DNA of 64,000 nt from Dyadobacter sp. MSC1_007 (GTDB lineage Bacteria > Bacteroidota > Bacteroidia > Cytophagales > Spirosomataceae): contig NZ_JAMOZL010000015.1 of assembly GCF_023667495.1 (NCBI RefSeq), positions 62,001-126,000 of the forward strand, given 5' to 3'. Of this stretch, positions 1 through 8,181 are shown piece after piece (position 1 is the first letter of the stretch; each line of letters opens with the position of its first letter). The notes beneath the pieces were generated by a model. It made no database searches. It was not told the DNA's origin and saw only the letters and a list, made by a program, of their open reading frames with translations. The translations under genes and the position numbers were made by a program.

Positions 1-494
1 ATTTACAACCCCGCCATCCGAATATCCGGAAAGTGAATGTGGAAAGTGCCAACCAGATGTTCGAAGCAGCGCAAGCAGAGTTTGAAGGTAGTAACCTTGT
101 TATTTTTGCAGCGGCAGTTGCCGACTATACGCCCCGGCATGTTGCAAACCAAAAGATCAAAAAACAAGGCGAAAGCATGTCGCTGGATCTTGCCAAGACC
201 ATCGATATTGCCGGAACGCTGGGTAAGACCAAAAAGAGCGGACAGATCCTGATAGGCTTTGCATTGGAAACCGAGCGTGAACAGGAATATGCCATGGACA
301 AGCTGACCCGGAAAAATCTGGATTATATTATTTTGAATTCCCTGAACGATCCCGGAGCCGGCTTTGCACACGATACCAATAAAATTACCGTTATTGACAA
401 GGACAAACACGTTCAACAATTTGATCTTAAATCCAAAGATGAGGTTGCCCAGGACATTCTAAATATTGTTTTAGCCCAATGGAGCAAAGCATAA
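1..494 (+). CDS. coaBC: Phosphopantothenoylcysteine decarboxylase / phosphopantothenate-cysteine ligase, C-terminal part (partial)
   Basis: Left-edge fragment. The frame is open from the first bases and reads LQPRHPNIRKVNVESANQM, the linker typical of the CoaB (synthetase) half of Dfp; the flavin-dependent CoaC half lies outside the window. CoaB joins cysteine to 4'-phosphopantothenate with CTP in coenzyme A synthesis, in the cytoplasm. Visible family features are the conserved block around GFALETE (about 255-275), the NxxND-type stretch NSLNDPGAGF and a terminal KDEVAQDIL helix. The GTG at 33 is internal, not a start. It overlaps the next gene by 16 nt, so the two are probably co-transcribed. 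coaX, another CoA-pathway gene, lies about 6.5 kb downstream on the other strand. Confidence 0.93.
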   Translation, partial: LQPRHPNIRKVNVESANQMFEAAQAEFEGSNLVIFAAAVADYTPRHVANQKIKKQGESMSLDLAKTIDIAGTLGKTKKSGQILIGFALETEREQEYAMDKLTRKNLDYIILNSLNDPGAGFAHDTNKITVIDKDKHVQQFDLKSKDEVAQDILNIVLAQWSKA

Positions 495-1408
495 AAAAAC
501 TTTTGACACTAACCTTCGTGCTGACTTTGCTTGGAATATCAGGCAATGCGTCCGCACAGGAATTTCAGTTTACAGTCAATGTAAATTATGAGCAGTTGGT
601 AGCCCAGCAAAAAACCGATCCCCAGTCGATGAACCAGCTGCAAACTTATATGAACGATTTTCTCAATAACACCCGCTGGACCAACGATCAGTTCAGCAAG
701 GAGGAAAGGATTAAATGCAAGCTGAATGTGAACCTCATGCGCTCGGGTGCCCAGGGCAATTACGAGGGCAATGCACAATTGATTGTGTCGAGGCCGGTCT
801 ATAATTCCAATTATGAAACCGTGCTTTTCACTTATGTCGACAAGAATTTCACATTCACGTATCTGCCAAGCACGCAGCTTTATTTCAACGAGAACAGCTA
901 TACCGAAGAGCTTCCCTACATTCTCGCACTATATGCCAATGTAGCTTTGATCTTTGACTACGACTCTTTCAGCAAAATGGGTGGATCGCCTTACGTTCAG
1001 AAAGCCTTCAACCTTGTTAACCAGGCCCGGAATTCTTCTCCCAACAAAAAGGGCTGGGACCCAAATGGCGATTCAAAGAACCGCTACTGGCTGGTAGAAA
1101 ACCTGATGAGCCAGCAGTTTACACCATTCCGGGAAGGTATTTACAAATATTACCGCCAGGGATTGGACGTGGCAACTCAAAATCCGGCCGAAACGCGCGC
1201 CAAAGTGTTGGAATTTCTGAATACCGTCAAGGAAGTCAACCAGCTTCGTCCGGCAAGTGTAGTCGTCAACTCGTTTTTCGACGCAAAATCCGACGAACTT
1301 TATAAGATCCTGATCGAGGGGCAGCCTGAGGAGCGTGCCAAAGCTTACACATTACTTGTCGGTCTTGATCCGTCCAAAACGCAGCTCTATCAAAAGCTGT
1401 CGATGTAA
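479..1408 (+). CDS. Exported DUF4835 family protein (PorD-like)
   Basis: 309 residues with a clear signal peptide (about 1-26, cleavage after GNASA) followed by a soluble periplasmic or outer-membrane-associated domain without further membrane segments. The sequence from EFQFTVNVNYEQL to the C-terminal LLVGLDPSKTQLYQ matches what I know as the DUF4835 family, found across Bacteroidota between coaBC and recN. I recall this family being named as a type IX secretion component (PorD), but that rests on memory. A T9SS role would fit the T9SS-sorted 2,015-residue protein at 45789 in this window. The start overlaps the coaBC end by 16 nt, suggesting translational coupling. Confidence 0.8.
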   Translation: MEQSIKKLLTLTFVLTLLGISGNASAQEFQFTVNVNYEQLVAQQKTDPQSMNQLQTYMNDFLNNTRWTNDQFSKEERIKCKLNVNLMRSGAQGNYEGNAQLIVSRPVYNSNYETVLFTYVDKNFTFTYLPSTQLYFNENSYTEELPYILALYANVALIFDYDSFSKMGGSPYVQKAFNLVNQARNSSPNKKGWDPNGDSKNRYWLVENLMSQQFTPFREGIYKYYRQGLDVATQNPAETRAKVLEFLNTVKEVNQLRPASVVVNSFFDAKSDELYKILIEGQPEERAKAYTLLVGLDPSKTQLYQKLSM

Positions 1409-1428
1409 ATGAATGCATTCCTATTAAT

Positions 1429-1680
1429 ATGAGTAAAAGACTGACCCGCATCAGCGCCGGCAAACTGTACCCTTCACTGGATCGCTTAGTTACCCATAAA
1501 ATCAACGCCGTACTTTCCAATGGCAATACGGTTTTTGGAAAACTGATATCGTTCGGCCCTGATCAAATTACCCTCGAAGATACTCGAGGTCACAGCCACC
1601 AGCTCATTGTTAGCGAACTTTATGAGATCGTCTATGACGATCAGGAGGTTACTTTGAAAAGTGTGCCCATCCACGAATAA
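1429..1680 (+). CDS. Small conserved protein with an Sm-like barrel pattern
   Basis: 83 residues, no signal peptide, no membrane segment. After a basic N-terminus the sequence INAVLSNGNTVFGKL, then ITLEDTRG and a terminal VSELYEIVYD, follows the alternating hydrophobic/glycine pattern of Sm/Hfq-type five-strand barrels (a G-x-L/I-x-x-F turn, then a strand ending in an acidic Y-D/E-I-V). This is pattern-level inference; I do not recognise a named family. It lies 20 nt after the DUF4835 gene and before recN. If the fold is right, an RNA-binding or small-scaffold role is possible. Confidence 0.7.
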   Translation: MSKRLTRISAGKLYPSLDRLVTHKINAVLSNGNTVFGKLISFGPDQITLEDTRGHSHQLIVSELYEIVYDDQEVTLKSVPIHE

Positions 1681-1811
1681 AATGCCGGTTACCCACCGTT
1701 ATATTTCCTAATTGCCAAGATCATAGCTATATTCGTATCGGAGACATAACCATGATTTCCCTCATCAAAACCTGATTGCAGTATCTCCGGTAACCGCTGC
1801 GCAAATTAGAC

Positions 1812-3467
1812 ATGCTTTCTAATTTACTTATCAAAAATTATGCGCTGATAAAGCAACTTGAAATGTCCCCCGATCCCGGTCTGAACATTATCACGGGCGA
1901 GACCGGCGCTGGAAAATCCATTATGCTAGGCGCAATAGGCCTTCTTTTGGGCAATCGGGCAGATGTCAAATCATTGTACGATGCGAGCGAAAAATGTGTC
2001 ATTGAAGGCAGTTTCAACCTGGCCGGATACGATCTCGCACCCAACTTCGAGGACGAAAATCTGGATTTTTCAGAAGAATGCATTGTCCGCCGTGAAATAT
2101 CGGTTGCGGGCAAGTCCCGCGCATTCATCAATGACACGCCGGTTAACCTCGACACCTTAAAGAAGATTGGTACACAACTGCTGGATATCCATTCCCAACA
2201 CGATTCTATCCTGCTTGGAAATAACGAATTTCAGTTACAGGTGGTGGATTCTTATGCTGAAAACGCGGATTTACTTAAAACCTATCAGCTCGATTTTAAT
2301 GCTTACCGGGAAGCTGTCAGAGCTCTTGACGAACTGAAAAAGCATGCACAGCAACTGCGGAAAGAGTTTGACTACGACCAGTTTTTGTTTCAGGAACTTA
2401 ATAATGCCAATTTAAAAGCAGACGAACAGGAGAAGCTCGAACAGGAGTTAACGATACTTGAAAATGCAGTAGAGATCAAGGAAAGGCTGCAATTAGCCCA
2501 TGCCTATCTCGACAATCCCGAAAATTCTGTTCTCGATCTCCTCAAAAATACGGTTAGTGCATTAACCCAGGCATCCCGCCTTGTCCCGGATTATGACGCG
2601 TTGCGGCAAAGGGCGCAGAGCGCGCTGATCGAGCTGCGGGACCTGGCCGACGAGATCGATCAGGTAAATAGCGGTGTGGATGTGGATTCGACCAGAAGTG
2701 AGGTTGTTCAGGAGCGGCTTGATTTGATATATTCATTGCTAAAAAAACACCAGGTAACCAGTGTTGCCGAGCTTCTCGCGATTGAAGAGGAATTGCAAGG
2801 CAAATTAAGCATTGTGCTCAACCTGGACGACGACCTTGCCGCCGCCGAAAAACGCCTGGCAAAAGCGAAAGAAAAAATGTCGGCCAGCGCTGAAACGCTT
2901 TCCAAACGGCGAAATAATGTCACGAAAGCGATTGAAAAGCTCATTTTGGAGCGCCTTTACGAACTTGGAATACCGAATGCAACGTTGACCATTCAGATCA
3001 CCGAAACGGCCCCTACTCCAACCGGAATCGACTCGGTCGCCTTCCTTTTTAGCGGAAATAAAGGGATCGTCCCACAAGAACTTAAACAAGTGGCGTCAGG
3101 TGGGGAATTTTCCCGTCTGATGATGGTTATTAAATATATCCTGGCTGACAAAAGAAAACTGCCGACCATCATTTTTGATGAGATCGATACCGGTGTTTCA
3201 GGTGAGATAGCCAAGAAAATGGGCAAAATGATGCAGAATATGGCTGTTAACCACCAGATTATAGCGATCACGCATTTGCATCAGATCGCCAGCAGCGGCG
3301 ACGCCCATTATTTTGTTTATAAAGATCACTCTTCCGACAAGACCGTCAGTCGCATTAAAAAACTATCGATCGATGAACGCGTACAGGAGATCGCACAGAT
3401 GATTGGCGGCCATAATCCCTCGGAAGCAGTGCTTCACAATGCGCGGGAAATGATTTTGAAAGATTAA
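1812..3467 (+). CDS. recN: DNA repair protein RecN
   Basis: 551 residues, normal length for RecN, an SMC-like ATPase that acts early in repair of double-strand breaks. The N-terminal head carries Walker A GETGAGKS at residues 29-36. A long coiled-coil region covers about 150-380 (rich in E, L, K, Q, with DELKKHAQQLRKEF and AEKRLAKAKEKM). The C-terminal head carries the ABC signature VASGGEFSRLM (about 430) and Walker B TIIFDEIDTGVSG, followed by an ITHLHQIAS switch histidine segment. The ATG at 1812 gives the canonical MLSNLLIKNYALI start. It follows a 130-bp gap and may have its own promoter, though none is obvious. Confidence 0.97.
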   Translation: MLSNLLIKNYALIKQLEMSPDPGLNIITGETGAGKSIMLGAIGLLLGNRADVKSLYDASEKCVIEGSFNLAGYDLAPNFEDENLDFSEECIVRREISVAGKSRAFINDTPVNLDTLKKIGTQLLDIHSQHDSILLGNNEFQLQVVDSYAENADLLKTYQLDFNAYREAVRALDELKKHAQQLRKEFDYDQFLFQELNNANLKADEQEKLEQELTILENAVEIKERLQLAHAYLDNPENSVLDLLKNTVSALTQASRLVPDYDALRQRAQSALIELRDLADEIDQVNSGVDVDSTRSEVVQERLDLIYSLLKKHQVTSVAELLAIEEELQGKLSIVLNLDDDLAAAEKRLAKAKEKMSASAETLSKRRNNVTKAIEKLILERLYELGIPNATLTIQITETAPTPTGIDSVAFLFSGNKGIVPQELKQVASGGEFSRLMMVIKYILADKRKLPTIIFDEIDTGVSGEIAKKMGKMMQNMAVNHQIIAITHLHQIASSGDAHYFVYKDHSSDKTVSRIKKLSIDERVQEIAQMIGGHNPSEAVLHNAREMILKD

Positions 3468-3511
3468 GATTACTATAAATGGAATATGCCATTTTAAACC
3501 CAAATCACTAT

Positions 3512-3949
3512 ATGAAAAATTTACTATTGATATTAACCCTTCTTGCGTTGTGTGTTGCATGTGGTAAGGATAAAGACCAGGAAAAAATTGCAGGACTGGA
3601 AACCGAGGTACTGGCCATCCACGACGAAGTAATGCCAAAAGGATCGGACATTATGAGCCTTAAATCGCAGCTCTCTAAAAAAATCCAGGGAATAGACAGT
3701 TTGCAGAATGTAGGTGTAAGCAGCAACACCCTTGCAGAGCAAAGAATGAAAGCCGTGGACCTTAATCAGAAACTTAACGAATCGGACAAGCTGATGATGG
3801 ACTGGATGCATGGATACCGCGGTGATTCGGCCAAAAAACTGGATCCAAAGGAGGCTGTTCTATATTTTGAAAAAGAAAAAGATAAAATCCTTAATGTAAA
3901 ACAGGCTACCCTTAAGTCTATCCAGGAAGCTAAAACATTTTTAGAATAA
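3512..3949 (+). CDS. Small lipoprotein, unknown function
   Basis: 145 residues starting at the ATG at 3512. The in-frame upstream ATG at 3479 would add 11 residues before a perfect signal sequence, so it is unlikely. The signal MKNLLLILTLLALCVAC ends in a lipobox Cys at residue 17. The mature part is highly charged and mostly helical (GLETEVLAIHDEVMPKG, LKSQLSKKIQG, later MDWMHGY), suggesting a coiled-coil lipoprotein facing the periplasm. I recognise the general type, common beside SCO/cytochrome genes in Cytophagales, but not a function. It is only 8 bp upstream of the SCO1 gene and likely in the same operon, so a link with respiratory-complex assembly is conceivable. Confidence 0.85.
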   Translation: MKNLLLILTLLALCVACGKDKDQEKIAGLETEVLAIHDEVMPKGSDIMSLKSQLSKKIQGIDSLQNVGVSSNTLAEQRMKAVDLNQKLNESDKLMMDWMHGYRGDSAKKLDPKEAVLYFEKEKDKILNVKQATLKSIQEAKTFLE

Positions 3950-3957
3950 CCCGAATT

Positions 3958-4620
3958 ATGAAATTGTATTTGAAATCAATCCTTTTGCGGTCATTGTCGT
4001 TTTCAATCTTTGCTGCCGTGTTGGCCAGTTGCGGCGACTCTGAAAAGAAATTGCCAATTTTGGGCGAACGCGACTGGGTTAAGAAAACTGTGGATGGAAA
4101 GGAAGTAGTGGATACCGTTTACAACTCGATACCGAAATTTGCATTCATCAGCCAATACGGCGACACTGTGACCGAAAAAGCAGTTGAAAATAAGATCTAT
4201 GTAACTGATTTCTTCTTCACAACCTGCCCTACTATTTGCCCTGTGATGAAGCGCCAAATGATCAAGGTTTATAATGAAGTAAAAGGCAACCCGGAAGTGA
4301 TGATATTGTCCCACTCCATCGATCCGGAGCATGATACTCCGAAGGTATTAAACGAATATGCCAAAGATCTGGGCATTTCGGGCAGCCAGTGGCTGTTCTT
4401 GACCGGTGATAAGGAGAGGATCTATGAGATCGGTCAGAACAATTATATGTCTACTGCCAAAGAAGATACGACTGCGCAGGGAGGCTACATTCACAGCGGC
4501 GCCTTCATATTGGTTGATAAAGACAAGCATGTGAGAGGCATGTACGATGGCACTACCGATGAGGGTACACAAAAACTGCTGAGAGACATCAAGATCCTGC
4601 TCGCCGAGTATAAGAAATGA
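3958..4620 (+). CDS. SCO1/SenC family copper chaperone lipoprotein
   Basis: 220 residues. A lipoprotein signal ends at LASC (Cys22), followed by a thioredoxin-like fold. The copper-binding CxxxC is in TTCPTICPVMK (about residues 84-94), and the third ligand histidine is in GGYIHSGAFILVD (about 178). SCO proteins deliver copper to the CuA site of cytochrome c oxidase and act as thiol redox factors in the periplasm. The ATGA overlap with the following cytochrome c gene (4617-4620) points to translational coupling and a shared respiratory role. Confidence 0.95.
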   Translation: MKLYLKSILLRSLSFSIFAAVLASCGDSEKKLPILGERDWVKKTVDGKEVVDTVYNSIPKFAFISQYGDTVTEKAVENKIYVTDFFFTTCPTICPVMKRQMIKVYNEVKGNPEVMILSHSIDPEHDTPKVLNEYAKDLGISGSQWLFLTGDKERIYEIGQNNYMSTAKEDTTAQGGYIHSGAFILVDKDKHVRGMYDGTTDEGTQKLLRDIKILLAEYKK

Positions 4621-5051
4621 TGCATTTCAGAATTTCTAACCTTATAGGGGCAATTTGTGCATGTTTGGTTCTGGCAATGTTATCCTGTCAAAGTTCGGAA
4701 GAGCTGAAAAGCGAACAATATTTTGTCACAGGCCAGCAGCTTTACATGACCAATTGTGCAAACTGCCATCAGGCCGACGGTAAGGGTATGTCCAATCTTT
4801 ATCCTCCGATCGAAGGATCTGATATTCTCGCTGACAAGGCGCGTATGGCCTGCATTATCAAGAACGGCATGAAAGATACGATCATAGTCAATGGGAGGAA
4901 ATTCAACCGGCCAATGCCTTCAAATCCCAAACTAACAGAAATCGAAATCGCTGAGATTGTCAGCTTTCTATCGATGAAATGGGGGAAAGACAGCGTCTAC
5001 ACGCATATCAATTTTGTGCACGAGGCTTTGGAAGACTGTCCGGCCGAATAG
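4617..5051 (+). CDS. Class I cytochrome c lipoprotein
   Basis: 144 residues. The N-terminus is lipoprotein-like (MLSC, Cys24). One haem-binding CxxCH motif is in TNCANCHQADGKGM, with a likely axial methionine in RPMPSNPKLTE, the usual arrangement for small class I cytochromes c that carry electrons in the periplasm. Translation starts at one of two tandem ATGs (4617 or 4620) overlapping the SCO1 stop. The 3' end overlaps the convergent lptC gene by 44 bp (5008-5051). Being coupled to a SCO1 protein, it may feed a copper oxidase, but no oxidase genes are in the window. Confidence 0.93.
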   Translation: MMHFRISNLIGAICACLVLAMLSCQSSEELKSEQYFVTGQQLYMTNCANCHQADGKGMSNLYPPIEGSDILADKARMACIIKNGMKDTIIVNGRKFNRPMPSNPKLTEIEIAEIVSFLSMKWGKDSVYTHINFVHEALEDCPAE

Positions 5052-5646
5052 GTGGTGGAGGTGGCGGGGGGCCGCTGAACTTATAGAGCCCAGTAGCTTT
5101 CCTTAATTTAATGTGGCTGAAATCCTGCTCCGCATCCATTCCAATAGCACGGGTGATTTCGAGAGTGAGCTTGTTCTTTACCTCCAACGGTTTGTCAGTG
5201 AAAACCTTGCGGGTAGCGGGACTCCAGCTCAACTCTGAGGTGGTCAGTGTTTCCTGCGTCTCCGACTTTACGACTTTCACATTTCCCTTCACAATATAAA
5301 CATCCGCATTGCGGTCATAACGCCCGGAATCAGACCTTAATTTCGTCACTGCTGTTCCAAGGCTGTCGAAAAAAGTAATATTGACCGAATCGGGAAATAC
5401 TTTCGTTTCGTTCTGATAAGTCAGGGACTTCGGGGTTTTGACAAACACCTTCATTTTACCCTGCTCGCTGTATTTCAGTTCGACATCGTTGACTATTTCG
5501 AGCGGCCCTTTATACTCGGCCCCTATTTTGCCCTTTTTGTCTTCACAGGCAGCCAGGAAAACGGCTGCCAGTACCAGCACAATGCAAAAAGGAGATAAAC
5601 ATTTATCTCCCTTTAAGCTATTCCTGTATTTCGGGTGTCGCACCAT
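5008..5646 (-). CDS. lptC: LptC-like LPS export protein
   Basis: 212 residues from the ATG at 5646; an upstream in-frame start at 5685 would intrude on the preceding gene. A hydrophobic N-terminal anchor ends in a lipobox-like FLAAC. The following region (VNDVELKYSEQGKMKVFVKTP, then SDSGRYDRNADVYIVKGNVKV) is the repeating beta pattern of LptC/OstA-type periplasmic bridges that pass lipopolysaccharide from LptBFG to LptA/LptD. The tail is unusual: seven consecutive prolines (plus strand 5052-5075) followed by a polar end that lies antisense to the last 14 codons of the cytochrome c gene. It sits 11 bp after the barrel protein gene. Confidence 0.82.
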   Translation of the reverse strand: MVRHPKYRNSLKGDKCLSPFCIVLVLAAVFLAACEDKKGKIGAEYKGPLEIVNDVELKYSEQGKMKVFVKTPKSLTYQNETKVFPDSVNITFFDSLGTAVTKLRSDSGRYDRNADVYIVKGNVKVVKSETQETLTTSELSWSPATRKVFTDKPLEVKNKLTLEITRAIGMDAEQDFSHIKLRKATGLYKFSGPPPPPPPIRPDSLPKPRAQN

Positions 5647-5657
5647 TGATACTGAAA

Positions 5658-6977
5658 TTAGTCGATCTTTTGCTTTTGGAACCATCTTTCCAAAAGTGTA
5701 ATGCCCAATACTACGCGTCCATAGCGCTCACGCACGACGCCTGAGCCCGAGCTGCCACGCTGCCCGCCCACCAGTGCCACTGAAAGGAAGTTCTGATACC
5801 CACGACCCATCGGGAACGTAAAGCCTAAGCTCACGTTCGTGTCATTTATATCCACTTTATCAATAGTATAGGGAGTCTTGCCGTAGCTAAATCCAACCCG
5901 GTACCGAACCAGGTCCAGGTAATTGAGCGACGTAAATCGCGGCAGATATTCAAGCCCTACATGTATGCGGTTGACGTCGTTGAGGTTACTGTTGGTATTA
6001 TCAAAACCTTTGTATTGTGACCACGATTGATGACTGTAATCCAATGAGAGGATCATCTTAAATGGCCATTCCAGGCTCGCGCCGACTTGATATTGCTCCG
6101 GTACTTTCATCGAACCGGTGAGATTGTTTTCAAGCGTATCGGGAGCTATCACCGGGTAAGAACCCTGGGTCAGCTCGAAAGAGGTCGTCTTGGTTGCATT
6201 CAATGAAGTGCTGAAACTATACGCTCCTCCAAGGTTGAGGTTCAATTTGTTATCCTTTTTTATGGGAATGCGAACGGCAGCACCGGCACGAAATGCAATG
6301 TCCGAATAAGTGTTCCGGTCGTGCAAGCTCACCAGATAATCGGTAGCAGAACCGCTCACAGGCAGAGATACCTCCGACGATCTGCGGACGTTGCCGAAGA
6401 AATAACTGCTTTCAAGTCCAAGGCTCAAATAACGGCCGATCTGAACAGAATTGGTAATAGAGGCCTTATTAATGCCACCTTTACCCGATGTAATATATTC
6501 CGCTACGACCGGATTTCCTGAAGGTGCAGCCGGTGATCCCGAGACGGGCCGGTAGAAAGTATTTTCGTAATCTACAAAACTGTAAGGTTTTAAATTAAAA
6601 CCGATCACCCATCTCGGCGCTACTGCGAATGACAAAGAAAGATAGGCAAGATTGCCGCCTGCGTTGCGCTGGCTGCGGTTTCCTGAAGCTATATTCTTGT
6701 ACTGACCTATCAGTCCGATGTCCAGGGTCGTGAAACGGTTTTTTACCCAGAGAGCAGGGTTGAGATTGTTGATCTGGAACCCGTTGCCGGTACTGACACC
6801 AGCCTGTCCCATCCCAGTATTATCGGAATATGACTCACCATAAAATTCACCCATTCCAAGTGATGAATACGGGGAATTGCCCAAGCCTTGTGCTTTCAGC
6901 TTTGTTGTAAGGTCTGTACAACTCCATCCAAGGGTAATTGCAAGAGTGATTATTCCAATTCTACTGTAAAGAGACAT
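5658..6977 (-). CDS. Outer-membrane beta-barrel protein, FadL-like
   Basis: 439 residues. A signal sequence of about 30 residues (probable cleavage after KAQ) is followed by a sequence dominated by alternating aromatic strands and polar turns, ending in an amphipathic strand with a terminal aromatic region. The opening GLGNSPYSSLGMGEFYGESY and the phrase GFQINNLNPALW recall FadL/OmpP1-type transporters, where an N-terminal plug is followed by a 14-strand barrel. Substrate unknown. The start overlaps the coaX end by 17 bp and lptC follows 11 bp after its stop, giving a coaX-barrel-lptC operon on the minus strand. Confidence 0.75.
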   Translation of the reverse strand: MSLYSRIGIITLAITLGWSCTDLTTKLKAQGLGNSPYSSLGMGEFYGESYSDNTGMGQAGVSTGNGFQINNLNPALWVKNRFTTLDIGLIGQYKNIASGNRSQRNAGGNLAYLSLSFAVAPRWVIGFNLKPYSFVDYENTFYRPVSGSPAAPSGNPVVAEYITSGKGGINKASITNSVQIGRYLSLGLESSYFFGNVRRSSEVSLPVSGSATDYLVSLHDRNTYSDIAFRAGAAVRIPIKKDNKLNLNLGGAYSFSTSLNATKTTSFELTQGSYPVIAPDTLENNLTGSMKVPEQYQVGASLEWPFKMILSLDYSHQSWSQYKGFDNTNSNLNDVNRIHVGLEYLPRFTSLNYLDLVRYRVGFSYGKTPYTIDKVDINDTNVSLGFTFPMGRGYQNFLSVALVGGQRGSSGSGVVRERYGRVVLGITLLERWFQKQKID

Positions 6978-7683
6978 TATATGTTAAAATTCTGTTCAAT
7001 CCTATTAAAACCAGTTCCGGCACCGCAAAGATGGGTGGTTTCAGGCTACTTTCAAAAAAAGCAGAGTCACCACCACATAATACTACGCGCAAAGCGGGCG
7101 ATTTGTGTCGATACCTTTCAATAATTCCTTCCATTTCAGCCAAAACCCCATTCATTACACCGCTTTGCATGGCATGCCTGGTACTTTTCCCGATCAGCGG
7201 CGGCCCAGCTTCCGGTTCAACCATCGGCAGCCTTTGAGTGAACGAATGCATTGCCTTGAATCGCATTCTGACTCCGGGAGAAATTAAACCGCCCTGAAAT
7301 ACTGCATTGTGATCGATCAGGTCGTAAGTAATGCAGGTACCCATGTCGATCACCACCAGGTCCTCATTCGGAAACAGTGAATTAGCTCCTGCGGCTGCGG
7401 CAATCCGGTCGGCTCCAAGCGTCTGAGGCGTATCGTAGTTTTTGGTAATCGGCAAAGGCATCTCGGGCGACAAATGAAAGATCCTTACCGGTAAATCCAA
7501 TGCTTTTTCAAACTCTTCCACTGGTCTGCTTACCGATGAATAAAGAATATTAGCCGGTAGTTCCGCCCTGATGTTTTTGATCAGTTCAGGAAATTCCAGG
7601 CGTGTCGTATAGCGTATAAGTTTTTCGCGTTCAAACCACCCGACCTTTGAATAAGTATTTCCCGAATCAACGACAATGTTCAT
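6961..7683 (-). CDS. coaX: Type III pantothenate kinase
   Basis: 240 residues from the ATG at 7683, chosen because MNIVVDSGNTYSKVG is the canonical start; an in-frame extension to 7812 is not family-like. CoaX phosphorylates pantothenate, the first committed step of coenzyme A synthesis, and uses a monovalent cation. Motifs: the phosphate-binding DSGNT at residues 6-10, VIDMGTCITYDLID with the catalytic aspartate, GGLISPGVRMR, and the C-terminal LCGGDS. First gene of a three-gene minus-strand set that overlaps the barrel gene by 17 bp. With coaBC at the left edge, two CoA steps are encoded within 8 kb. Confidence 0.95.
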   Translation of the reverse strand: MNIVVDSGNTYSKVGWFEREKLIRYTTRLEFPELIKNIRAELPANILYSSVSRPVEEFEKALDLPVRIFHLSPEMPLPITKNYDTPQTLGADRIAAAAGANSLFPNEDLVVIDMGTCITYDLIDHNAVFQGGLISPGVRMRFKAMHSFTQRLPMVEPEAGPPLIGKSTRHAMQSGVMNGVLAEMEGIIERYRHKSPALRVVLCGGDSAFFESSLKPPIFAVPELVLIGLNRILTYNVSLQ

Positions 7684-8181
7684 AATGCTGCAAAAGTCCG
7701 GTTTTTGCGGCAGAAAAACTAACATTACAGGCTTATATCGATTGCACATAAATGGCTGATCCTGTGGTTTTCTCGTGCGTGTTTTTGCTAATTTTAGGCC
7801 ATCAAAGCGCACCAGGGGCTTTTAGCGGGTAAATGTTTGGAAATTAAAGGGAATATATTTACCTTCGTCTCAACTAAGTCCGGTATCGACTTGTAAATCC
7901 AAAATCCATCTCGCGATAACCTCCTGTCTCAACGTTATCGAGATTTATAAAATCTTGCCGATTTATTGTCAATACTTCTATTTGTACAATTACAAATTTT
8001 TCACAGTTGATCCATCAAAGTTTTTCAGTTGGTAAAGTCTTTCGCGGAGGCTTCTACAACAAATACTTATTATAATATCAATGACCATCACGCCTCGGGA
8101 CTTATCGCCCCGTTTGTATCCAATTATATTCACAAACTTATTTCCAATTGGTAAAGTGTCCCTTTACTTTCCATTTTCCGT
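7684..8181. promoter_or_regulatory. Divergent intergenic region and long rho leader
   Basis: 498 bp without a convincing gene, between the divergent coaX and rho. It holds a bulged inverted repeat (left arm 7908-7920, right arm 7934-7944, sharing GATAAC/GTTATC and CTCG/CGAG). A direct repeat of TTGGTAAAGT occurs at 8029-8038 and 8148-8157. The last 150 bases before rho are rich in C on the coding strand, as expected of a leader that Rho itself could bind (rho is known to be autoregulated in E. coli). The regulatory role here is inference. A 41-codon frame running into rho was not accepted as a gene. Confidence 0.4.

Noticed and set aside
33..494. GTG at 33 as the true start of a short CoaB-like gene
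   Set aside because: The frame is open upstream and the residues before it match the Dfp linker, so the gene is cut by the window edge.
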